Source: Sva-07 sp963715285 (lineage in GTDB: Bacteria; Actinomycetota; Acidimicrobiia; Acidimicrobiales; Ilumatobacteraceae). Taken from it: a stretch of 64,000 bases of DNA. The notes under the pieces are model-generated. The model had not been told where the DNA came from and did no database searches. It worked only from the letters and a program-made list of their open reading frames with translations. The stretch lies in the NCBI GenBank assembly GCA_963715285.1, contig CAVQRU010000008.1, positions 34,764-98,763 of the forward strand, written 5' to 3'. The translations under genes and the position numbers were made by a program. Of the stretch, positions 34,229 to 42,897 are shown one piece after another. Numbering within the stretch: position 1 is the stretch's first letter; the number at the start of each line of letters is the position of its first letter.

Positions 34229-35188
34229 GTGGTGGAGAAGGAACGTCGTCGCGGGGTGATCGGCACCGTCGTGGTGTTCGGCGCGGTCGTGCTCGTGGGA
34301 TGCGCCACGGCGGTCACCAGCGGATCGGGCGGCGAGGGAGCGAGCGCGTCGCCGCAGGGTGCGATCTCGGCACTCGACGAGGTCACCACCACGTCGGATC
34401 CCGCATCCACGGCCACACCGCCCACCACCCAGGCCCCGCCCACCACCGAAGCCCCCACCACGACCGAGGCCCCCACCACCACGGCTCCGCCCACGACCCA
34501 GGCCCCGACCACGACGGTCGCCCCGGTGATCGAGATGGTCGATGCGATCGACCCGCCGCTCCAGGCGGTCGGTACCAGCAACGGCAACGAAACGGCCCGC
34601 ATCCAGTTGCGTCTGTTCCAACTCGGGTTCTGGTTGTCGGCGGCCGACGGCCAGTACGGGCTCACGACGAGACAGGCCGTCATGGCCTTCGAGAAGTACA
34701 TGGGCCTCGAGGCCGACGGCAAGGTCGACCAGGCGACCGCCGAGGCACTCACCGCGATCACGCAGCGCCCGACTGCACGGGCGAACTCCGGCACGCTCGT
34801 CGAGGTCGACAAGGGCAAGCAGGTGCTGTTCTTCGTGATCGACGGACGCACCGAGTGGATCCTCAACACCTCCACCGGCAACGGCGAGGCGTACACCGAG
34901 CAGGACAAGAACACTCCCGGCGAGATGATCAGCGGTGTGTCGCTCACCCCGAGCGGACTGCACAGGGTCAACCGTGAGCGTCCCGACGGCTGGTGGGAAG
35001 GGGATCTCGGCGAGATCTACCGGCCGAAGTACTTCGTCGGCGGTGTGGCCGTCCACGGATCGAACAGCATCCCCGCCTACCCGGCCTCGCACGGCTGCGT
35101 CCGGGTGAGCGTGCCGGCGATGGACTGGATCTGGAACAGCGGCATCATGCCGATGACGACCCCGGTCTGGGTCCACGACGGGGTCTGA
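34229..35188 (+). CDS. L,D-transpeptidase lipoprotein with peptidoglycan-binding domain
   Basis: 319 aa from GTG 34229 (GTG 34232 also fits, and ATG 34154 would overlap gluQ). A lipoprotein signal ends in VVLVGCA. A Thr/Pro/Ala-rich wall-spanning linker (TTEAPTTT type) leads to a helical PG-binding domain (ARIQLRLFQLGF...GKVDQATAEAL) and the YkuD catalytic domain with VAVHGSNSIP and SHGCVRVS, where Cys is the nucleophile. It would make 3-3 cross-links or anchor proteins to peptidoglycan outside the membrane. Confidence 0.92.
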   Translation: MVEKERRRGVIGTVVVFGAVVLVGCATAVTSGSGGEGASASPQGAISALDEVTTTSDPASTATPPTTQAPPTTEAPTTTEAPTTTAPPTTQAPTTTVAPVIEMVDAIDPPLQAVGTSNGNETARIQLRLFQLGFWLSAADGQYGLTTRQAVMAFEKYMGLEADGKVDQATAEALTAITQRPTARANSGTLVEVDKGKQVLFFVIDGRTEWILNTSTGNGEAYTEQDKNTPGEMISGVSLTPSGLHRVNRERPDGWWEGDLGEIYRPKYFVGGVAVHGSNSIPAYPASHGCVRVSVPAMDWIWNSGIMPMTTPVWVHDGV

Positions 35189-35280
35189 CCGGCGGCGTCC
35201 GGCATCGAACACCGCCCCGGCTGATCGGCCGACCTCCCGCTGATTGACGCCGACGATTCGCCGTCTGGGAGACTCCCGCC

Positions 35281-38199
35281 ATGCTGCCGTCGATCGGAGA
35301 CACCCGGCCATGGGCCGATCCCCACGTCGTCTCGTTGGGCCGCCTCGACATGCGTCCGCCGACGACGACGGCGGCGTCGGTCGACGACCTCCGTGCCGGT
35401 GCTCCGTCGCGCTGGCGGCGGTCGCTGAACGGGCGATGGGACTTCCGCAGGTTCGACTCACCCGACGACGTTCCGGCCGCCGCCGTCGTGCGTCCGGTGT
35501 CCGGGCGATGGACCAAGATCACCGTCCCCGGCAACTGGACCCTGCAGGACACCGGCGATCTCCCGCAGTACACCAACGTCCGGATGCCGTTCCCGGGTCC
35601 GCCGCCTCGCCTGCCCGACCGCAATCCGACCGGTGTCCACCGTCGCCTGGTGACGATCCCGGCGGGGTGGACCGGACGCCAGATCGTCCTCCACCTCGGG
35701 GGAGCGGAGAGCGTCCACGCGGTGTACGTCAACGGCACCTTCGTCGGCTACGGCACCGACAGCCGCCTGGCGAGCGAGTACGACATCACCGATGTCGTCC
35801 GGCCCGGCCCCAACGATCTCGCGATCGTCGTGGTGCGCTGGAGCGCCCACAGCTACGTCGAGGACCAGGACCAGTGGTGGATGGCCGGACTCCACCGCGA
35901 GGTGTACGTCGAAGCCCGTGCCGAGGTGCACGTCGGTGCCCTCGTGTGCGACGCCGGCCTCGATGGCACCGTCGGCACCCTCGAGGCGCGCGCCACGCTC
36001 GCCGGTCTACGTCCACCCGAGTCCGGCTGGCAGGTCCGCTTCGCACTCCAGACGATCGGAGGGCGTCGGATCGGCCGTGCGGTCACCGCTCCTCTCCGAT
36101 CCCGATTCGACCAGCCCTACGTGTTCACCGGGCACACCGCCACCGCGCACTTCCGAGTCGACGACGTCGAACCGTGGTCGGCCGAATCGCCGACGCGGTA
36201 CCGCGTCGTGGCCGAACTGCTCGATCCCGACGGCGACGTCACCGAGGTCCACGAGCAGCTGATCGGGTTCCGGTCGGTCGAGGTACGCGACCGGCAGCTC
36301 CTCGTGAACGGCGAGCCGGTGTGGATCTTCGGCGTCAATCGCCACGACCACCATCCCACGCGGGGCAAGGCGGTCACGGTCGACGACATGCGCGACGACC
36401 TGCTCGCCATGCGCCGGCACAACATCACCGCGGTCCGCTGCTCGCACTATCCGAACGATCCCCGGTTCCTCGACCTCTGCGACGAGATCGGGATGTACGT
36501 CGTCGACGAGGCCAACATCGAGAGCCACGCCTACAACACGAGTCTCTGCAACGACCCCCGGTACCGCTCCACGTGGCTGTCGAGAGGTGCACGGATGATC
36601 GAGCGTGATCGCAATCACCCCAGCGTGATCATGTGGTCGCTCGGCAACGAGTCCGGCTACGGGGCGAACCACGACGCGCTCGCCGGATGGATCCGTCGAA
36701 GCGATCCCTCGCGACCGCTGCACTACGAGGGCGCGGTGTTCCACGACGGATGGATCGACGGCGGGCTCACGGCGTCCGACGTCGTCTGCCCGATGTACCC
36801 GACGATCGAGGCGATCGAGATCTACGGTCGTCAGGGTCTCGGCGACCGTCCGCTGATCATGTGCGAGTACAGCCATGCGATGGGCAACTCGAACGGCTCG
36901 CTGGCCGACTACTGGGACGTGATCACGTCGACACCCGGACTCCAGGGTGGCTTCATCTGGGAGTGGAAGGACCACGGTCTGCTCACACGCCTGCCGAACG
37001 GGGCGCGTGGCTTCGCCTACGGGGGTCAGTTCGGCGACGAACCCAACGACGGCAACTTCGTGGCCGACGGGTTGATGTCGGCCGACCTGCGCCCGCACCC
37101 GGCGATGCAGGAAGTGACGTGGGTGCACCGTCCGGTGGTCACGTCGCTCGACGGCGACGCGCTCGTGATCACGAACCGGCGCAGCTTCACCGACCTCGCC
37201 GATCTGACTGCGACATGGGAGCTGCTCGTCGCCGGTGAGGTCGTCGCGTCCGGCGATCTCGACGCCGTCGCCGCAGACGGTGGTCCGATCGGTCCGGCCT
37301 CGACGGTCGCGCTCGCGCTCCCGTGTGCCGTGCCCGACTCGCCCGACGCCCACCTCACGGTCCGCTGGTTCCAGCGCCGTGCCACCGCCTGGGCGCCCGC
37401 GTCCCACCTCGTCGCCTGGGACCAACTGCAGCTCACTCCCGCCGCTCTTCCCGGGACGCTCGCACCCGTCGAGGCGCACACCGCGTCGACCGTCGCGCTC
37501 ACCAGCGCCGTCGAGTTGTGCGTGTTCCGGGCGCCGGTGGACAACGACGGGCTGAAGCTGAGGCCGAACCTGGGCGAGGACTTCCAGGCGGGGACCAAGG
37601 CGCTCGGCCGATGGCGGCGAAGCGGGGTGGACCGGGTGGCAGCCGATGAACTCGTCGAACACCACCACGGCATCGACACGCTGGCCGACGGTTCGCAGGT
37701 CCACACCCACGAGGTGATCGTGCCCACCGAACTCGACGACCTGGCCCGCGTCGGCGTCACCTTCGAGCTCCGACGAGGCTTCGACGCCGTGCGCTGGTAC
37801 GGCCGCGGACCGTTGGAGAACTACCCCGACCGGTGCCGTGGTGCGGTGCTCGGGGTCTGGGAGTCGGGCATCGATGCACCGCCGTATCTCGTCCCGCAGG
37901 AGTTCGGGCTGCGCACCGACTGCCGGTGGTTCGAGTTCATCGACTCCTCGACCGACGAGGTCGTCCGGCTCGACGTGCTCGACCCCATCTCGATGCACGT
38001 CTCCGCGACACGGTTCACCGTCCACGACCTGTACGACGCGAGCCACGAGACCGATCTGCGTCCACGCCGTTCACTCGTGGTGCACGCCGATGTCGCACAC
38101 CGCGGTCTCGGCACGGCGAGCTGCGGTCCCGACGTGCTCGACCGGTACCGCATCACACCGGGCACGTATCGCTTCAGCTACCGCCTGTCGACACGCTGA
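35281..38199 (+). CDS. lacZ: Beta-galactosidase, GH2 family (LacZ type)
   Basis: 972 aa, full LacZ length. A sugar-binding jelly roll (residues about 40-210) precedes an immunoglobulin-like domain and the TIM barrel. The acid/base Glu lies in WSLGNESGYG and the nucleophile Glu in IMCEYSHAMGNS. The Bgal small-chain domain is C-terminal (WYGRGPLENYPDR). It cleaves terminal beta-galactosides. No signal peptide is seen, so it is cytosolic. No lactose permease or repressor is adjacent. Its last 26 bp overlap the convergent DUF2510 gene. Confidence 0.95.
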   Translation: MLPSIGDTRPWADPHVVSLGRLDMRPPTTTAASVDDLRAGAPSRWRRSLNGRWDFRRFDSPDDVPAAAVVRPVSGRWTKITVPGNWTLQDTGDLPQYTNVRMPFPGPPPRLPDRNPTGVHRRLVTIPAGWTGRQIVLHLGGAESVHAVYVNGTFVGYGTDSRLASEYDITDVVRPGPNDLAIVVVRWSAHSYVEDQDQWWMAGLHREVYVEARAEVHVGALVCDAGLDGTVGTLEARATLAGLRPPESGWQVRFALQTIGGRRIGRAVTAPLRSRFDQPYVFTGHTATAHFRVDDVEPWSAESPTRYRVVAELLDPDGDVTEVHEQLIGFRSVEVRDRQLLVNGEPVWIFGVNRHDHHPTRGKAVTVDDMRDDLLAMRRHNITAVRCSHYPNDPRFLDLCDEIGMYVVDEANIESHAYNTSLCNDPRYRSTWLSRGARMIERDRNHPSVIMWSLGNESGYGANHDALAGWIRRSDPSRPLHYEGAVFHDGWIDGGLTASDVVCPMYPTIEAIEIYGRQGLGDRPLIMCEYSHAMGNSNGSLADYWDVITSTPGLQGGFIWEWKDHGLLTRLPNGARGFAYGGQFGDEPNDGNFVADGLMSADLRPHPAMQEVTWVHRPVVTSLDGDALVITNRRSFTDLADLTATWELLVAGEVVASGDLDAVAADGGPIGPASTVALALPCAVPDSPDAHLTVRWFQRRATAWAPASHLVAWDQLQLTPAALPGTLAPVEAHTASTVALTSAVELCVFRAPVDNDGLKLRPNLGEDFQAGTKALGRWRRSGVDRVAADELVEHHHGIDTLADGSQVHTHEVIVPTELDDLARVGVTFELRRGFDAVRWYGRGPLENYPDRCRGAVLGVWESGIDAPPYLVPQEFGLRTDCRWFEFIDSSTDEVVRLDVLDPISMHVSATRFTVHDLYDASHETDLRPRRSLVVHADVAHRGLGTASCGPDVLDRYRITPGTYRFSYRLSTR

Positions 38200-38737
38200 G
38201 CGACACGGGTGGCAAGAGCCCTCCCGGGGCGCTGTCCTGGTCGGTGAAGTTGTCGATGCGATCACCGATCCACTCGAACAGGCTCGCCTGGGCGACCACC
38301 TGGAACACGAAGTAGGCCACGAGGAGTGCGATCGCCACGAACGCAGCGAACTTGATCCAACGGACGATGCGGCTCGAGTACTGCGAGATCAGTGGTTCGA
38401 TCTCGGCGCGCATCGAGCGGGCCTGGCGAGCGAACACGTCGGCAGCTCGGTCGATCTCCTCACGGGTGGCGCGCCGGACCTGGTCGATGACCTGCTGCGA
38501 CTCGGGGCGCCCCGCCCGGCTCGCAGCAGCCGTCGCGGCAGTGAAGGCGTCCTCGGCGGGTGGGACGTACCGGTGCGAGGCCTCGAAGGCGGCCTGACTC
38601 TCGTACGAGAGCAACTCGGCCTGGCTGGGTGGGGCACGCCGGGCGTCGGTCCAGTCGAGGCCGTCCCACCACCGCAACTCCGTTCGGCTCTCCGGATCCG
38701 GGTACCAACCCGCTCGGGGGGCATCGATGCGACGCAC
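38174..38737 (-). CDS. DUF2510-domain single-helix membrane protein
   Basis: 187 aa. The N-terminal DUF2510 module is GWYPDPESRTELRWWDGLDW (10-29), then a helical region, one membrane helix (about 127-148: FAAFVAIALLVAYFVFQVV) and a short tail. DUF2510 is a Trp-rich cytoplasmic module of unknown role, common in actinobacterial membrane proteins. It starts 2 nt before the SPFH gene ends and shares 26 bp with the end of lacZ on the other strand. Confidence 0.85.
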   Translation of the reverse strand: MRRIDAPRAGWYPDPESRTELRWWDGLDWTDARRAPPSQAELLSYESQAAFEASHRYVPPAEDAFTAATAAASRAGRPESQQVIDQVRRATREEIDRAADVFARQARSMRAEIEPLISQYSSRIVRWIKFAAFVAIALLVAYFVFQVVAQASLFEWIGDRIDNFTDQDSAPGGLLPPVSLSVSTGGS

Positions 38738-38739
38738 GA

Positions 38740-39780
38740 TCAGCGTGTCCGGAACTCGGATCGATCCGGCTCGGGCAGATCGACGCGGTCGTCATCGTCG
38801 GGGATCGGCAGCCCGGCCTTGGGGCGCACCTCGTCGTCGGTGTCGTCGTCGCCGGTCGCCGACGCGAGCGCGGCCACGGTGCCGAGCAGCCCGGAGAACT
38901 CCGCCGGGATGACGAGCTTGGTCGCCCGCCCGTCGCCGATCCGTTCGAGCGCCTGCAGGTACTCGACGGTCAGCACGGCCTTGTCCGCTTGGGCGTCCTT
39001 GATGCCCGTGAGGCGTGCCTTGGCGGCGTTGCCCTCGCCGGCGCCGACCAGCTCGAGGCGGAGCTTCTCCGCGTTGGCGCGCAGTTCGATGGCCTGGGCC
39101 TGGCCCTCGGCGTCGAGCACCGCTGCCTGCTTGCGCCCCTGGGCAGAGAGCACGGCCGCCTGCTGTTCGCCGTCGGCGCGGGCGATCGCCGCCTCCTGGT
39201 AGCCCTTCGCCTCGGTGACCGTGGCGCGCCGGTCGCGTTCCGCGCGCATCTGCGCGTGCATCGCCGACACGATGTCCGGCGGCGGGTCGATGCGCTGGAT
39301 CTCGACGCGCACCACCCGTACACCCCACTTGTCGGTGGCGTCGTCGAGCACGTCACGCAGTTGCGTGTTGATCGTGTCGCGCGAGGTGAGCGCCCGGTCG
39401 AGTTCGAGATCGCCGATCAGGTTGCGGAGGTTCGTCTGGGCGAGCTTGGTGATCGCGGTGAAGAAGTCGGCGACGTTGTACACGAGGCGCTGGGGATCGG
39501 TGGCCTCGTAGTACACGACGGCATCCACCGAGACCACGACGTTGTCGGCCGTGATCACTTCCTGGGGCGGCACGTCGACGACCTGCTCACGCATGTCGAT
39601 CAGCTGCATCGTCTCGATGAACGGCAGGATCAGGTTGAGTCCCGGATCGCGTGTGGTCTTGTACTTGCCCAGGCGTTCGACGAGGCCCCGCTGGTACGGC
39701 CGCACGATCTTGACCGAGGCCGCCAACACCAGGATGCCGATGAGAGCGATGACGATCAGGACGATGGCGATGGGGTTCAT
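38740..39780 (-). CDS. SPFH/Band 7 (stomatin/QmcA-like) membrane protein
   Basis: 346 aa. The N-terminal helix (PIAIVLIVIALIGILVLA) is followed by the SPFH domain with PYQRGLVERLGKY and VYYEATDPQRLVYNV. A coiled-coil Ala/Glu-rich region covers about 185-265. Proteins of this family oligomerise at membrane microdomains and often work with an NfeD partner, here encoded immediately upstream. Confidence 0.94.
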   Translation of the reverse strand: MNPIAIVLIVIALIGILVLAASVKIVRPYQRGLVERLGKYKTTRDPGLNLILPFIETMQLIDMREQVVDVPPQEVITADNVVVSVDAVVYYEATDPQRLVYNVADFFTAITKLAQTNLRNLIGDLELDRALTSRDTINTQLRDVLDDATDKWGVRVVRVEIQRIDPPPDIVSAMHAQMRAERDRRATVTEAKGYQEAAIARADGEQQAAVLSAQGRKQAAVLDAEGQAQAIELRANAEKLRLELVGAGEGNAAKARLTGIKDAQADKAVLTVEYLQALERIGDGRATKLVIPAEFSGLLGTVAALASATGDDDTDDEVRPKAGLPIPDDDDRVDLPEPDRSEFRTR

Positions 39781-39807
39781 GGGACCTCCGGGTCGGGTGG
39801 TGGCGTG

Positions 39808-40362
39808 CTAGGTGGTGGGTGGCGATGAAGATGGCGGCGGTGGCGGTGACGTCGGTGGCGGTGGGGTGGTCGGTGCATCGGTGGCGGCGGACTCGATCGA
39901 CTCGACGACGACCTTGGTGCCGTTCACGGCCATCACCCGCACATGGGTGCCGACGGGGAGGACGCGTCCGCTCGCGGAGATCGCTCCCCAGATCTCGCCG
40001 TGGGCCGTCACGCGGCCGCGTCGGTCGGTGTCGTCGGGATCGATCGCCGTGGTGACGATGCCCTCGAGCCCGATCAGGCGATCGGCGCCGACGCCGGGTT
40101 CGAGCTCGTTCTCTCCGGCGAACCGTTTCGCGTACCGGTACAGCAGGATCCAGAGCACGCCGCCGCCGACCGCGAACACGAACCACTGGATTTCGATCGG
40201 TACGTCGTAGAAGCCGAGCAGGGAGGCGGCGAACGCCGACACGGCGAACGGCAGCAGCACGAACGAGCCCGCGAGCACCGTGAGTTCGATGATCGCGAAC
40301 ACCACCGCGATGCCCAGCCACACCCAGGGCCAGACGTTCAGGTCGATCCCGAGATCCAGCAC
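39808..40362 (-). CDS. NfeD-like membrane protein
   Basis: 184 aa. Two to three membrane helices (LNVWPWVWLGIAVVFAIIEL and FVLLPFAVSAFAASLLGFY) are followed by an OB-fold domain with GVGADRLIGLEGIVTTAI and VLPVGTHVRVMAVNGTKVVV, as in NfeD1b proteins. A Pro/Ser/Thr-rich tail ends the protein. It forms an operon with the SPFH gene, the usual stomatin partner arrangement. Confidence 0.92.
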   Translation of the reverse strand: MLDLGIDLNVWPWVWLGIAVVFAIIELTVLAGSFVLLPFAVSAFAASLLGFYDVPIEIQWFVFAVGGGVLWILLYRYAKRFAGENELEPGVGADRLIGLEGIVTTAIDPDDTDRRGRVTAHGEIWGAISASGRVLPVGTHVRVMAVNGTKVVVESIESAATDAPTTPPPPTSPPPPPSSSPPTT

Positions 40363-40384
40363 ACGACCAACCTATCCGACCCCC

Positions 40385-40434
40385 GTTTGTGTTGCGTTTG
40401 CGGTGAGCCGTCTCTTCCGAATCCTCACACGAAC
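40385..40434. repeat. 50-nt repeat, unit 1
   Basis: It begins GTTTGTGT and ends ACACGAAC, which are near-complementary, and contains CCGAATCCTCAC near the 3' end. It pairs with unit 2 at 40457-40506. Confidence 0.75.
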
Positions 40435-40456
40435 GTGGTGCTGCTCGGCCCGGGGT

Positions 40457-40506
40457 GTTCGTGTCGCGTTCGTGGTGGCCCGTTGCACCCGAATCCTCAC
40501 GCAAAC
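40457..40506. repeat. 50-nt repeat, unit 2
   Basis: Same length and layout as unit 1: it starts GTTCGTGT, contains CCGAATCCTCAC and ends GCAAAC. Most differences are C/T or A/G changes. The left end of unit 1 and the right end of unit 2 (CCCCGTTTG and CAAACGGGG) form an outer 9-bp inverted repeat around the pair. Confidence 0.75.
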
Positions 40507-40530
40507 GGGGATTGGGGTGGGAGTCGGCCG

Positions 40531-40575
40531 GGGCAGTCGGGGGGCAGTCGGGGGGCAGTCGGGGGGTCAGTCGGT
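40531..40575. repeat. 11-bp G-rich tandem repeat
   Basis: CAGTC recurs at 11-12-bp spacing four times with G-runs of four to six between, ending inside the 3' end of the Rieske/MBL gene. The plus strand could form a G-quadruplex. Confidence 0.8.
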
Positions 40576-42129
40576 GGGGGCGGCGGGGCGGATGCGGATC
40601 GGTCGGTCCGACGCCGTCTTGTTTCGACCGGTCTCGAGATCGAAGCGCCAGCCGTGCAGCGTGCACACGAAGTCGCAGCCGTCGATCTCCCCGAACGCGG
40701 CGAGGTCGGCGTTGCGGTGCGGGCAGCGACGCTGCACCACGTAGTCGCCGATGCGGATGTCCGGTTCGTCGCGCGCCGTCAGCTCGTCGACCGGCGTCAG
40801 CTTGCGCACCACCTCGGCCTCGGCGCGCCGCATCCGTTCTCGCGAGAGCGACTTGAGGAAGTTGTAGACGTATTCGTTGAACTCGCCCTCGCGCCACGCG
40901 GTGAATCGGCACGACAGCAACAGCGAGTTGCTCCAGTCGACGGCCCGTTGGGCGACGACCGTCTCGACGAGCTCACGGGGGATGTCGAAACGGAACGCGT
41001 ACTCCTCGCCGTCGTGGAGCCGGACCTCGCCGTTCGGGAAGTCGACGAGGATCGGCAGATCACCGGCGCGCAGCAAGACGTTGGCACCCACCTGAGCCCG
41101 GAGGGTCGGAGCCATCTCGAGCAGGGGCTCCCACCACTCCTGCAGCGTGGCGAGCAGGTCGGTGCTCGGCGGGTTCCACGACGCCTTCAGCTGGTCGAGC
41201 CACGGCATCCAGTCGGCCTGGTAGGCCCGCAGATACGACCGCTTGTCGGCGAAGACGGCGTCGACGTCGTCGATCGGGTGGGTGACGTCGACTCCGTTCG
41301 GGCCGATGTCGATCGTGGTGCCGGGAACGTTCAGGATCCCTCGCCGGCCGACCGATGCGAGACGCTCCAGGAAGTGGGTCTGGTCGGGGAAGATGCTGAG
41401 TTCGTCGCCGTCGATCATGTTGAGACCGAACAGGTCCGGATCGAGGAACGCCGGCGGGCCGGCGCTCGGCACCACGTAGCGGGCGTCGATGTTCTCGACA
41501 TAGCGCATCGCCCGGGCGAACTGCGCATCGACCTTTGCCTCGCACAGCGCCCGCTTCTCGTCATCGGGCATCTCGTAGACCATCGGGTACCAGATCGCGC
41601 CCGAGAACTGCAGCCAGTGGAGATCGACCGGGCCGTGGGCGCGGAGCTGTGCGAGATCGTTCGTGCGGCAGTCGTTCTGGTTGACCAGGATCGACTCGCC
41701 GTCGGACACGACGAGCGCGGAGTCACCGCCCGGTCCGTCGGTGATCGACGTCTCGACGTGGATCGCCACCGTGAGGCCGGGAACGACCTCCAACTCCTCG
41801 GTGTCGACCGTGCGGATGAACTCGGTGAAACCGAGCGCCTGGAGTGTGCGCTGTTGCTCCCGGGTCGGGAATCCCGGCAGCAGGATCGGGATGTCGCGTC
41901 GGAGGTGCTCACGGAGCCACGGTTCGTCGTGATGGTCGCCGTGGAGGTGCGAGATGTAGAGGAAGTCGGCTCGTTCGATCCGTTCGCGCAGGTCGTCGCT
42001 CAGTTGGTCGTTGCGCGGGAACACGAACCACGACCCGAAGAAGGCGGGCACGAACCACGGGTCGCACAACACCGAGCCGGCCTCGGTCTCGATGAGCATG
42101 CCGGCATGGCCGATGGAGGTGGCGCGCAT
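40567..42129 (-). CDS. Metallo-beta-lactamase fold plus C-terminal Rieske domain (CMAH-like)
   Basis: 520 aa. The N-terminal MBL/UlaG-like domain carries the metal motif HLHGDHH (61-67). The C-terminus is a Rieske [2Fe-2S] domain with CPH at 469-471 and CTLH at 489-492. The closest architecture known to me is CMP-N-acetylneuraminate hydroxylase and its bacterial relatives, but in the animal enzyme the Rieske domain is N-terminal. A hydroxylase of a sugar nucleotide or another substrate is possible and unproven. The gene stands alone, with no sialic-acid genes near. Confidence 0.82.
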   Translation of the reverse strand: MRATSIGHAGMLIETEAGSVLCDPWFVPAFFGSWFVFPRNDQLSDDLRERIERADFLYISHLHGDHHDEPWLREHLRRDIPILLPGFPTREQQRTLQALGFTEFIRTVDTEELEVVPGLTVAIHVETSITDGPGGDSALVVSDGESILVNQNDCRTNDLAQLRAHGPVDLHWLQFSGAIWYPMVYEMPDDEKRALCEAKVDAQFARAMRYVENIDARYVVPSAGPPAFLDPDLFGLNMIDGDELSIFPDQTHFLERLASVGRRGILNVPGTTIDIGPNGVDVTHPIDDVDAVFADKRSYLRAYQADWMPWLDQLKASWNPPSTDLLATLQEWWEPLLEMAPTLRAQVGANVLLRAGDLPILVDFPNGEVRLHDGEEYAFRFDIPRELVETVVAQRAVDWSNSLLLSCRFTAWREGEFNEYVYNFLKSLSRERMRRAEAEVVRKLTPVDELTARDEPDIRIGDYVVQRRCPHRNADLAAFGEIDGCDFVCTLHGWRFDLETGRNKTASDRPIRIRPAAPTD

Positions 42130-42179
42130 GACGTCAGGGTACGACCGCTCCAGGACGGCGAGCGGTCAACGCGAACGGA

Positions 42180-42836
42180 TCAGGCGACTGGCGGATCGGT
42201 GAACTGCTGGCCGGCGCGCGACACGTGCTCGGTCCATGCCGTGCCATCCCAGTAGCGGAGCTCGAACCGGCCCGACGGGTCGGCGTACCAACCGGCGGGA
42301 ACGGCCGGCTCTGCTGCCGGAGCGGGTTCGGCAGCTGGTGCGGGCTCCGCAGCGGCGAGCGCGGGCTCGGCCGCGGCTGGCTCGGCGGCGGCTGGCTCGC
42401 TGGCGGCGGCGTCGGCCGCGCCGACCTGTGCGGCCAGGCTCGCGATCGAGTCGTCGGCAGGTGCGGGAGTGTCGGCCGCCGGTTCGGCGGCCCAGCCCGC
42501 CGGTTCGGCGGTCGCCTCGGCAGCGACTTCGGCTGCGGCTTCTTCGACGATGGCCTCTTCGACGGCGACCTCGGCTGCGGCTTCCTCGACGATGGCCTCC
42601 TCGACGGCGACCTCGGCTGCGGCTTCCTCGACGATGGCCTCCTCGACGGCGAGCTCGACAGCGGCCTCCTCGAGCATGTCCAACTCGTCGGTCTCGCGGC
42701 TGAGGTAGGCCACGATGTTGGTCCCGGCGGACACGATCGAGACGACGTCCCAGCCCTCGGCCGCCTTCTCGTTCAGCAAGGGGGTGAGTGAAGCGGCGTC
42801 GTAGGACGAGGCGGTGACCGAAGAGAACTCCTGCAT
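42180..42836 (-). CDS. DUF4177-like and DUF2510 protein with acidic repeat linker
   Basis: 218 aa. An N-terminal domain (about 1-50: MQEFSSVTASSYDAASLTPL...GWDVVSIVS) resembles DUF4177. It leads to an Ala/Glu linker with three near-identical 14-residue units of the VEEAIVEEAAAEVA type, an Ala/Pro segment, and a C-terminal DUF2510 module (GWYADPSGRFELRYWDGTAW). No membrane helix is seen. The repeats probably form a helix or coiled coil. Function is unknown. Confidence 0.75.
   Translation of the reverse strand: MQEFSSVTASSYDAASLTPLLNEKAAEGWDVVSIVSAGTNIVAYLSRETDELDMLEEAAVELAVEEAIVEEAAAEVAVEEAIVEEAAAEVAVEEAIVEEAAAEVAAEATAEPAGWAAEPAADTPAPADDSIASLAAQVGAADAAASEPAAAEPAAAEPALAAAEPAPAAEPAPAAEPAVPAGWYADPSGRFELRYWDGTAWTEHVSRAGQQFTDPPVA
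42541..42659. repeat. 42-bp tandem repeat coding the acidic linker
   Basis: Two complete units (42541-42582, 42583-42624) and most of a third, differing by a few bases, all in frame with the DUF2510 protein gene. Confidence 0.9.
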
Positions 42837-42897
42837 GGCGGTGATGCTAGACCAAGCCGCCGGTCGTGAGCGTTCTCATCCGGCGAACACGTCGATC

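Noticed and set aside
40385..40506. Possible mini-CRISPR from the two 50-nt repeats
   Set aside because: Only two units, the repeats are not identical, the gap is 22 bp and no cas genes exist in the window.
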